DNA of 7,779 bases from Comamonadaceae bacterium (GTDB lineage Bacteria > Pseudomonadota > Gammaproteobacteria > Burkholderiales > Burkholderiaceae_C), in contig CANCDA010000115.1 of NCBI GenBank assembly GCA_947374705.1, positions 1 through 7,779 on the forward strand. Reading direction: 5' to 3'. Position numbers and translations under genes: made by a program. The notes beneath the pieces were generated by a model that saw only the letters and a list, made by a program, of their open reading frames with translations, was not told the DNA's origin and did no database searches. Shown here piece by piece: positions 1 through 5,548 of the stretch; the first letter of the stretch is position 1, and each line of letters begins with the position of its first letter.

Positions 1-912
1 CACCCGGTGGAAATCATCAGCGTCGATTCGGCCCTGGTCTATCGCGGCATGGACATCGGCACGGCCAAGCCCAGCGCGGCGGAGCTGGCCACTGTGCCGC
101 ACCACCTGATCGACATCCGCGACCCCCTCAACGCCTACAGCGCCGCCGACTTCTGTAGAGACGCCACGCAGTTGATCGCCGAGATTCACGCCCGTGGCCA
201 CCTGCCGCTCTTGGTGGGCGGCACTATGCTGTACTTCAAAGCCCTGTTCGAGGGGCTGGACGATATGCCCAAGGCCGACGACAGCGTGCGCGCCCTGATT
301 GAGGCAGAGGCGCAGGCCAGAGGCTGGGCCGCGATGCATGCCGAGCTGGCCCGCGTTGACGCTATCACCGCCGCCCGTTTGAACCCGGCGGACGCGCAGC
401 GCATCCAGCGCGCTCTAGAGGTTTATCGCATTTCAGGTCAGCCCATGTCCACCCTGCACACGGTCAAAAAAAATGCAGATCACGCGAATAAAGATACCCT
501 GCTGATCTCGCTAGAGCCCCAAGACCGCGCCTGGCTGCACACCCGCATTGCGCAACGCTTTGATGCCATGCTCTCGGGTGGTTTTTTGGATGAAGTTCGG
601 GCCTTGCGCAAGCGGGGTGACTTGAACCCCGACTTGCCCGCGATGCGCTGCGTGGGGTATCGACAAGCTTGGGAGTACTTGGATTCGCACGAAGCACGAG
701 GTCTGGACGCTCCGGCTGACCCCAAGGCACTCGCCGAGCTGCGCGACAAAGGCATCTTCGCCACACGCCAACTCGCCAAGCGCCAGCTCACCTGGCTGCG
801 CTCCATGCCCCGGCGACGTGTGGTCGCGTGTAATGCGCCTGATGCGCTGCATCAAGTGCTGGCGCTAGCGCGTAAGCACTTGATTGCGCAAGGTGACGAT
901 GGTCGCGTCTGA
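1..912 (+). CDS. miaA: tRNA dimethylallyltransferase MiaA, 5'-truncated by window edge
   Basis: Transfers a dimethylallyl group from DMAPP to the N6 of A37 in tRNAs reading UNN codons, the first step of (ms2)i6A formation; cytoplasmic. The frame is open from base 1 (His-Pro precede the GTG at 7), so the gene begins upstream. The 303 visible residues lack the roughly 40 N-terminal residues that carry the P-loop (GPTASGKT). Family signatures are present in order: SVDSALVYRGMDIGTAKP near the start, HHLIDI, GGTMLYFKAL, a helical insert, VGYRQAWEYL and the C-terminal FATRQLAKRQLTWLR. It ends in TGA at 910-912, 16 bp from the convergent stress protein stop, with no evident terminator between them. 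In many betaproteobacteria miaA follows mutL, so mutL may lie just upstream; that is inference. The family call is very secure. Confidence 0.97.
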   Translation, partial: HPVEIISVDSALVYRGMDIGTAKPSAAELATVPHHLIDIRDPLNAYSAADFCRDATQLIAEIHARGHLPLLVGGTMLYFKALFEGLDDMPKADDSVRALIEAEAQARGWAAMHAELARVDAITAARLNPADAQRIQRALEVYRISGQPMSTLHTVKKNADHANKDTLLISLEPQDRAWLHTRIAQRFDAMLSGGFLDEVRALRKRGDLNPDLPAMRCVGYRQAWEYLDSHEARGLDAPADPKALAELRDKGIFATRQLAKRQLTWLRSMPRRRVVACNAPDALHQVLALARKHLIAQGDDGRV

Positions 913-928
913 CTGAACGCAAAGCACC

Positions 929-1351
929 TTAGCGCACCAACAGCACCGGCACGCTGCAATGCGCCAACACTTGGGTGGCCACCGACCCCATGACCAAATT
1001 AGTCAGCGCGCCATGGCCATGTGAGCCCATCAGCACCAAGTCAAACTTGCCGCTCTCGGCCAATTTGGCAATGGATTCACCGGCAGGCCCGATCTTCCAC
1101 TGGCTCTTGGCCAGGATGTTGTGCCGGGTCAGAAACTTGGAGGCCGGTGCCATGATTTTCTCCACCTCTGCCGCGTAATAGCTGTCCACAATGTCTTTGC
1201 CCAGTGCTGCACGCGCACGCGCGGGCAAAACGGGCTGAACAGTAAAGAGGGTGTAGTCATTGGCCGACGTGAACAACTCCTCATGCGTCGTTACGTAAGC
1301 CAACATTTTTTTGGTAAAGGCACTGCCGTCAACGGCCAGAAGAATTTTCAT
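929..1351 (-). CDS. Universal stress protein, UspA family, single domain
   Basis: A single Usp domain of 140 residues, the usual family length. Members are cytoplasmic, usually dimeric, and help survival during growth arrest, oxygen limitation or energy stress; the biochemical role of this one cannot be read from sequence. It opens with the beta-strand MKILLAVDGS, with the conserved Asp8. Near the C-terminus it carries the ATP-binding signature G-x2-G-x9-G-S (Gly109, Gly112, Gly122, Ser123), so it belongs to the nucleotide-binding class rather than the UspA-like non-binding class. The ATG at 1351-1349 is fixed by a strong Shine-Dalgarno GAGGTG seven bases upstream. It is divergent from the beta-CASP nuclease gene and shares with it an intergenic FNR/Anr box, which suggests induction at low oxygen. 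It stops with TAA at 931-929. Confidence 0.95.
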   Translation of the reverse strand: MKILLAVDGSAFTKKMLAYVTTHEELFTSANDYTLFTVQPVLPARARAALGKDIVDSYYAAEVEKIMAPASKFLTRHNILAKSQWKIGPAGESIAKLAESGKFDLVLMGSHGHGALTNLVMGSVATQVLAHCSVPVLLVR

Positions 1352-1358
1352 GATCTTG

Positions 1359-1364
1359 CACCTC
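1359..1364 (-). promoter_or_regulatory. Shine-Dalgarno site of the universal stress gene
   Basis: On the minus strand this reads GAGGTG, a full match to the 16S anti-SD core, with 7 nt before the ATG at 1351. It fixes the start codon. It also contrasts with the divergent neighbour at 1458, which has no such site. Confidence 0.85.
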
Positions 1365-1381
1365 GGTGTTGGGATGGTTTC

Positions 1382-1387
1382 AGTTTA
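1382..1387 (-). promoter_or_regulatory. Putative -10 element for the universal stress gene
   Basis: The minus strand reads TAAACT, 4 of 6 matches to TATAAT. A transcript start near 1375 would put the centre of the FNR box at about -40.5 and leave a leader of about 24 nt containing the GAGGTG ribosome site. The match to consensus is modest, so the call rests mainly on the spacing to the FNR box. Confidence 0.45.
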
Positions 1388-1408
1388 GGCATCAACCAGA
1401 CTGCTTCA

Positions 1409-1422
1409 TTGATATGGATCAA
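1409..1422. promoter_or_regulatory. FNR/Anr box TTGAT-N4-ATCAA between divergent genes
   Basis: The sequence TTGAT-ATGG-ATCAA is a perfect match to the FNR/Anr/FnrL consensus. It lies in the 106-bp gap between the divergent universal stress gene and the beta-CASP nuclease gene. Its centre (1415.5) is about 41 bp from a plausible start site on each side, the spacing of a class II FNR activator site. FNR-type proteins bind this palindrome as dimers when their 4Fe-4S cluster is intact, that is, without oxygen. CRP (TGTGA half-sites) is excluded by the half-site sequence. Dnr/NnrR-type NO sensors recognise near-identical sites and remain an alternative regulator. Confidence 0.85.
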
Positions 1423-1445
1423 ACACATGCAGGTCTAGCCCTGCC

Positions 1446-1451
1446 TATCAT
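1446..1451 (+). promoter_or_regulatory. Putative -10 element for the beta-CASP nuclease gene
   Basis: TATCAT matches TATAAT at 5 of 6 positions. It lies 23 bp after the FNR box, so a transcript start at 1457-1458 would place the box centre at about -41.5 to -42.5. That start coincides with, or is one base before, the ATG at 1458, predicting a leaderless or one-base-leader mRNA. No recognisable -35 element is needed at class II sites. Confidence 0.55.
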
Positions 1452-1457
1452 GGCGTC

Positions 1458-2822
1458 ATGAGCGTCAACATCACATTTCTCGGTGGTGCCAACACCGTCA
1501 CCGGCTCCAAATACCTGATCAGCGATGGCCAGCACAACTTGTTGGTGGACTGCGGTCTGTTTCAAGGCTACAAGCAACTGCGTCTGCGCAACTGGACGCC
1601 GTTGCCCATCGTTCCCAACCAACTTGATGCCATCCTGCTGACCCACGCCCATCTGGATCACAGCGGCTACCTGCCGCTGCTAGCACGCGACGGCTTTGAG
1701 GGTCGCATCTTTGCCACACCCGGCACGCGCGCACTTTGTGGGATTTTGTTACCCGACAGCGGCCACATTCAGGAAGAAGACGCGGCCTTTGCCAACCGCC
1801 ATGGCTTCTCCAAACACGCGCCCGCCTTGCCGCTGTACACGCGGCAAGATGCGCTGGATTGCCTGCCGCTGATCAGGGCCATCGACTACACACACACCTT
1901 CGAGCCAATCTCCGGCTGGCGCGCCACTTTCTCTCATGCGGGTCACATCCTCGGCGCGGCCAGCGTGTTGTTGGAAGTGGCGGGACGCCGCATTCTTTTT
2001 TCCGGCGATCTGGGGCGCACCGATGACCTCATCATGCAGCCGCCCGACCGGGCACCGCCCGCCGACACGGTATTGATTGAGTCCACTTATGGCGACCGTG
2101 AGCACCCACATGAAGACCTGCTGGCCGAGCTTGGCCCCGCCTTGGAACGCGTGTCGGCGCGCGGCGGCGTAGCGGTTGTGCCGGTATTTGCCGTGGGGCG
2201 AGCGCAGGCGGTGTTGCATGCGATTGCCGAACTCAAAGCCCAGGGCGACATCCCTAAATCGCTACCGGTTTTTCTGGACAGCCCCATGGCGATTCACACC
2301 ACGCAACTGGTCGCGCAATACGCCGCGGAGTATCGGCTCAATAACCAACAGATCCATGCGCTGACCCATTGCGCCACGATGGTCAACACGCCCGATGAAT
2401 CCAAAGCCCTGGCCAATCGCCATGGCCCCATGGTGATTTTGGCGGCCAGCGGCATGGCCACCGGCGGGCGCGTGCTGCACCACCTGGCCCACTATGCGGG
2501 TGACCACCGCAATATGATTCTATTGACAGGTTTTCAGGCCCCCGGCACACGTGGTGCCACACTGGCGTCGGGCTCAAAATCGGTTCGCATCCATGGCCGC
2601 GATGTGGCCGTGGCTGCCGAAGTGGTGCAACTGCAATCGGCCTCGGCCCATGCCGACGCGCAGCAATTGATGGCCTGGCTGCGCACCCTGCGAGAAGCGC
2701 CGGGGCAGGTCTATATCGTGCACGGCGAGATGGGGGCCTCGGACGAATTGCGCAAGCGCATCCAGCACGGGTTGGGCTGGCGAGCCCTGGTGCCTGAGCA
2801 CGGCTCAACTTGGCCGACGTGA
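1458..2822 (+). CDS. MBL-fold beta-CASP ribonuclease (RNA-specificity metallo-hydrolase)
   Basis: A 454-residue metallo-beta-lactamase-fold hydrolase of the beta-CASP RNA-processing group (CPSF-73/TTHA0252-like), expected to be a two-zinc RNase in the cytoplasm. Motif 2 is HAHLDH (His63, His65, Asp67, His68), followed by the motif 3 region SHAGHILGA (His160/His163) and motif 4 FSGDLGR (Asp184). The beta-CASP insert runs from about 205 (IESTYGDREH, motif A) through LDSPMA near 274 to ASGMATGGR near 330-338. The C-terminal RMMBL domain carries SASAHAD (His398) and the terminal VHGE (His422). All expected metal ligands seem to be present. The N-terminus MSVNITFLGGANTVTGS is where family members begin, which supports the ATG at 1458 even though no Shine-Dalgarno precedes it. 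The upstream FNR box and -10 predict low-oxygen induction. The substrate is unknown; a role in RNA maturation or decay under oxygen limitation is inference. Confidence 0.94.
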   Translation: MSVNITFLGGANTVTGSKYLISDGQHNLLVDCGLFQGYKQLRLRNWTPLPIVPNQLDAILLTHAHLDHSGYLPLLARDGFEGRIFATPGTRALCGILLPDSGHIQEEDAAFANRHGFSKHAPALPLYTRQDALDCLPLIRAIDYTHTFEPISGWRATFSHAGHILGAASVLLEVAGRRILFSGDLGRTDDLIMQPPDRAPPADTVLIESTYGDREHPHEDLLAELGPALERVSARGGVAVVPVFAVGRAQAVLHAIAELKAQGDIPKSLPVFLDSPMAIHTTQLVAQYAAEYRLNNQQIHALTHCATMVNTPDESKALANRHGPMVILAASGMATGGRVLHHLAHYAGDHRNMILLTGFQAPGTRGATLASGSKSVRIHGRDVAVAAEVVQLQSASAHADAQQLMAWLRTLREAPGQVYIVHGEMGASDELRKRIQHGLGWRALVPEHGSTWPT

Positions 2823-2900
2823 GTGAGGGCGCAGAACTTTAAGGACCTAGGGTTACGCACGGTTACCGCGCTTTTGTTTTCAAGCCTGAAAATCTGGCGT

Positions 2901-3569
2901 ATGGGACTCAAACTTTTCCACATCACCGAATACGCGCAATCCGTATTTTTGTCACCCGAATCACAACGGGAGGCCACCCACCCAGGGGTCGTACTGCTGG
3001 TGGCAAGCGCATGGCTCAGCTTGGTGGGCAACTGGGCACTGTGGCGTGCCTTGTTCACGCTACCGGCGTTTTCTGCGGCCACGCCGTGGGGCTTGTTCAT
3101 CACCTTGGGGCTGGTGGTGGCATGCCTGATTGGCCTGATCTTGACTGCGTTGAACTGGCATTTCACCCTCAAGCCCGCCCTCACGCTCGTGCTTTTGCTG
3201 GCGGCTTTGAACACGCATTTGCTGCTGACGCAAGACGGGTTTGTGGACAGCCCGCTACTCCAGCGCCTGGCACAAGACCCGCAAGAAGTGCTGCGCGCCG
3301 TGGGCAGTTGGCGTTTGTTTTTCACGCTGACGGTACTGGGCGCAGCGCCCGCCCTTTGGCTCTGGCGAACATCCATTCGCCGCATCACCTTGCTGCCCAA
3401 CTTGGTTCAAAACATGGGTTTGATTTTGCTGCTGAGTGCTGTGTTGTTCGGCCTGTGGCTCAGCCAGCGACAAGCCTTGACTTCGCTGCTGGCCAGTCAA
3501 CCCCGGTTTTTTGAATGGATCAATCCTCTGAACACCCTGCTGAGCCTGACAGCGTGGTTCAGACCGTAA
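2901..3569 (+). CDS. Stand-alone membrane module of phosphoethanolamine transferase type (EptA_B_N/DUF1705-like), no catalytic domain
   Basis: A 222-residue inner-membrane protein with five predicted helices (about 29-50, 63-85, 91-109, 137-155 and 168-187). The pattern is that of the N-terminal domain of EptA/EptB/MCR lipid A phosphoethanolamine transferases: LVGNWALWRAL in helix 1, a periplasmic helix with QDPQE (125-129), a GAAPALWLWR stretch in helix 4, and a closing INPLNTLLSL. Full-length enzymes are about 540 residues and continue into a periplasmic zinc sulfatase-like domain with the catalytic Thr; here the frame stops directly after the membrane module. Aligned by eye, the lipid-binding Asn and Thr of MCR-1 (N108, T112) correspond to Gln121 and Gln125, while Glu129 is kept, so transferase activity is unlikely. 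The start is uncertain: the frame is open back to a GTG at 2823, directly after the nuclease stop, but ATG 2901 gives the family-like N-terminus. It could be a remnant or a repurposed module. Confidence 0.75.
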   Translation: MGLKLFHITEYAQSVFLSPESQREATHPGVVLLVASAWLSLVGNWALWRALFTLPAFSAATPWGLFITLGLVVACLIGLILTALNWHFTLKPALTLVLLLAALNTHLLLTQDGFVDSPLLQRLAQDPQEVLRAVGSWRLFFTLTVLGAAPALWLWRTSIRRITLLPNLVQNMGLILLLSAVLFGLWLSQRQALTSLLASQPRFFEWINPLNTLLSLTAWFRP

Positions 3570-3592
3570 ATCAGGCCTGAATTTGGAGGCTT

Positions 3593-3598
3593 TAAAAT
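3593..3598 (+). promoter_or_regulatory. Possible -10 element for the diguanylate cyclase gene
   Basis: TAAAAT (5 of 6 to TATAAT) lies 22 bp before the ATG at 3621. A start near 3605 would give a leader of about 15 nt that just includes the GAGAG ribosome site at 3608-3612. No convincing -35 hexamer is seen at 16-18 bp, so this is tentative. The gene could equally be read through from upstream. Confidence 0.3.
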
Positions 3599-3607
3599 CG
3601 GATTTTT

Positions 3608-3612
3608 GAGAG
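3608..3612 (+). promoter_or_regulatory. Ribosome-binding site selecting ATG 3621
   Basis: GAGAG sits 8 nt before the ATG at 3621 and favours it over the in-frame TTG at 3606. A stronger GGAGG at 3585-3589 has no start codon at a workable distance (the next in-frame option is TTG 3606, 16 nt away). Confidence 0.5.
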
Positions 3613-3620
3613 TCAATACC

Positions 3621-4613
3621 ATGGATCCAGAAGTTCTAGTACAACTCCAGCGCTCACGATTGTTCAGGAATTTTGACTTGAAGTCGCTGGAAGCCGACTT
3701 GGTCTCTTGCCAAATCCTTACCCTGCCCAAAGACGCGGTTTTACTGCAGCCGGGCGTCCTCAACACCTCCCTTTATTTTGTCATTTCAGGTGAATTCATC
3801 GTCACCTTCGATCCCCTGGCTGTGGATGTCGTAGCCACCCTGCGTCCCTCGGACTGCATTGGCGAAGTCTCCTTTCTAGACCACAACCCACCCACCACCT
3901 ATGTAATTGCGGCCGTCAACTCCAGAGTATTGGTGTGTCCGGAAGCGCACATGTGGAAAATGCTCAAACGGGAAACAGAATTTCCCTTCAACATGCTGGA
4001 GTTACTGGTCGAGCGCTTTCGCGAAAAAAACGAACTGCTCAAAACGGGTTTGGCCCGCGTGCGGCACTTTCAGGTGCGCTCGGAAATTGACGCACTCACC
4101 GGCATCTACAACCGCAGCTGGTGCGACGAAGTCTTCCCCCATCAAATGGATTTGTGCGAGCGCCTGGGTCAACCCGTCTGCGTGGCCATGCTGGACATGG
4201 ATCACTTCAAACAGGTCAACGACCACTATGGACACCCTGCGGGCGATGCCGTGCTACGCAAGGCCGCCACGCTCATTCGTGACCAGCTCCGCGTGACCGA
4301 CCTGACCGCGCGTTATGGTGGCGAAGAGTTCATTGTGATGCTCCCCGCCACCCCCTCACATGAAGTGATGGACAAGCTCAATGCGGTGCGCGAGCATATC
4401 CAAAACACACCGTTTGAATTGCCCGACGGCCGAAGCATTCAATGCACGGTTTCCATTGGCGTGGTGGCGTGGCGCGCAGGTCTGAATCTGCACGCACTGG
4501 TCAGCTTGGCCGATGAAGCGCTTTACCAAGCCAAACACCAGGGGCGAAATCAAGTGGTGCTGGCACAGAATGCGCTGACTCAGCGTCCGTCATTGAGCGC
4601 CAGCAAGCGGTGA
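3621..4613 (+). CDS. Diguanylate cyclase with N-terminal cyclic-nucleotide-binding-like domain (cNMP-GGDEF)
   Basis: A 330-residue cytoplasmic protein with no membrane segment, predicted to make c-di-GMP from two GTP. Residues about 12-125 form a Crp-type double-stranded beta-helix (cNMP-binding fold), including GEVSFLD at 81-87. A linker helix (about 125-153) leads to a GGDEF domain that opens with DALTGIYNR (157-165). The metal-binding Asp of LDMDHFKQVN (191-200) is present. The active-site loop is GGEEF (233-237), and RVTD (224-227) lies exactly five residues upstream, an intact RxxD product-inhibition site. The enzyme therefore looks catalytically competent and feedback-regulated. In the sensor domain, the Arg that binds the cyclic-nucleotide phosphate (PR[ST]A motif) is replaced: the loop reads NPPTTYV at 89-95. 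Classical cAMP/cGMP binding is therefore doubtful and the ligand is unknown. The 3' end overlaps the convergent monooxygenase gene by 34 bp. Confidence 0.95.
   Translation: MDPEVLVQLQRSRLFRNFDLKSLEADLVSCQILTLPKDAVLLQPGVLNTSLYFVISGEFIVTFDPLAVDVVATLRPSDCIGEVSFLDHNPPTTYVIAAVNSRVLVCPEAHMWKMLKRETEFPFNMLELLVERFREKNELLKTGLARVRHFQVRSEIDALTGIYNRSWCDEVFPHQMDLCERLGQPVCVAMLDMDHFKQVNDHYGHPAGDAVLRKAATLIRDQLRVTDLTARYGGEEFIVMLPATPSHEVMDKLNAVREHIQNTPFELPDGRSIQCTVSIGVVAWRAGLNLHALVSLADEALYQAKHQGRNQVVLAQNALTQRPSLSASKR
4580..4613. other. Convergent 34-bp overlap of two coding 3' ends
   Basis: The last 34 bp of the diguanylate cyclase gene (+) also encode the last residues of the monooxygenase (-): ...SLSASKR on one strand and ...LLALNDGR on the other. 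There is no room for a conventional terminator between them, so transcripts from both sides should run into each other as antisense unless terminated by Rho. Confidence 0.85.
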
Positions 4614-5548
4614 CGCACCTCGTCTAACTCGCGCCGCAGCCGTGCCACCAGAGCAGCTGTGCTTTGAATTTCATTGATCGCACCAATGCCTTGGCCGCAA
4701 CCCCAGATGTCTTTCCAGGCTTTCTTGGCATCGCCACCAAAATTCATCTTGCTCGGATCACTCTCGGGCAGGTTGGCCGGGTCTAAGCCTGCTGCACGGA
4801 TGCTGGGGGCTAAGTAGTTGCCGTGCACGCCGGTGAAGAGGCTGCTGTACACGATGTCGTCGGAGTTGCAGTCCACCACCGCCTGTTTGTAGTCATCGGC
4901 TGCGCGCGCTTCTTCGGTGGCAATGAAGGCCGAGCCGATGTAGGCAAAGTCAGCCCCACAAGCCTGTGCGGCCAACACCGCGCCGCCGGTGGCAATGGCA
5001 CCACTCAAAGCCAGCGGGCCATCAAACCACTGGCGAATTTCCTGAATCAAGGCAAACGGACTCTTGACACCGGCATGGCCCCCGGCCCCGGCGGCCACGG
5101 CGATCAGACCGTCAGCGCCTTTTTCAATCGCCTTGTGGGCAAACTTGTTGTTGATGATGTCGTGCAGCACCACGCCGCCATAGCTGTGAGCAGCCTGGTT
5201 GATTTCTTCCCGCGCGCCCAGGGAGGTGATGATGACTGGCACTTTGTACTTCACGCACAGGGCCATGTCGTGCTCCAACCGGTCGTTGGACTTGTGCACG
5301 ATCTGGTTGATGGCGAAGGGGGCGGCGGGCTGATCGGGGTGGGCTTGGTTCCACGCCGCCAGCGCCTCGGTGATCTCGGCCAGCCACTCGTCGAGTTGCG
5401 ACGCAGGGCGCGCATTGAGCGCGGGCATGGCCCCCAGCACGCCAGACGTGCACTGCGCAATCACCAGCTTGGGCGTGCTGATGATGAACATCGGCGAGCC
5501 GATGATGGGTAGGGGCAGATTTTGAAGCGTGGGGGGGAGTTTTGACAT
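4580..5548 (-). CDS. Nitronate monooxygenase / 2-nitropropane dioxygenase family FMN oxidoreductase
   Basis: A 322-residue TIM-barrel flavoprotein of the NMO family (PF03060 type), cytoplasmic. It shows the N-terminal PIIGSPMFI strand, the FMN-phosphate loop GAGGHAG (154-160, with the conserved His158), SGAIATGGAV (182-191) and the YIGSAFIAT strand (203-211). Members oxidise alkyl nitronates; others, including PA1024, are now known as NADH:quinone reductases, so the substrate cannot be fixed from sequence. The start ATG (5548-5546) overlaps the stop of the upstream acyl-CoA dehydrogenase gene as TGATG, implying translational coupling, with a weak GGAT at 5560-5557 in front. The same frame stays open 64 codons further upstream, but that part is low-complexity shadow of the dehydrogenase gene. 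The acyl-CoA oxidation context suggests a redox role next to fatty or branched acid catabolism. Codons 4-6 contain a run of seven C. It stops with TGA at 4582-4580, inside the end of the diguanylate cyclase gene. Confidence 0.93.
   Translation of the reverse strand: MSKLPPTLQNLPLPIIGSPMFIISTPKLVIAQCTSGVLGAMPALNARPASQLDEWLAEITEALAAWNQAHPDQPAAPFAINQIVHKSNDRLEHDMALCVKYKVPVIITSLGAREEINQAAHSYGGVVLHDIINNKFAHKAIEKGADGLIAVAAGAGGHAGVKSPFALIQEIRQWFDGPLALSGAIATGGAVLAAQACGADFAYIGSAFIATEEARAADDYKQAVVDCNSDDIVYSSLFTGVHGNYLAPSIRAAGLDPANLPESDPSKMNFGGDAKKAWKDIWGCGQGIGAINEIQSTAALVARLRRELDEVRHRLLALNDGR

Noticed and set aside
861..871. Palindromic GCGCTAGCGC within miaA
   Set aside because: It falls in a conserved coding region with GC-rich codons and shows no sign of a separate function.
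1391..1413. Outer ATCAA (1391-1395) and TTGAT (1409-1413) as a second FNR-like element
   Set aside because: The half-sites are in the wrong orientation and too far apart (13 bp) for an FNR dimer; only the 1409-1422 palindrome fits.
2795..2807. Small inverted repeat TGAGC-acg-GCTCA near the nuclease stop, as a terminator
   Set aside because: The stem is only 5 bp, it lies inside the coding region and no T-run follows.
2711..3400. Minus-strand open frame (229 codons) spanning the nuclease end and the membrane module
   Set aside because: It is Ser/Arg-rich without a domain and crosses two genes. The plus-strand frame has coherent membrane helices and an EptA-like motif order.
3571..3580. 10-bp palindrome TCAGGCCTGA right after the membrane-module stop
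   Set aside because: It has no loop or T-tract, so it is not a terminator. It matches no operator I recognise, and a palindrome this short occurs easily by chance.
4823..5512. Plus-strand open frame (229 codons) opposite the NMO-family gene
   Set aside because: It has low-complexity composition and no motif, and it lies wholly antisense to a well-conserved flavoprotein.
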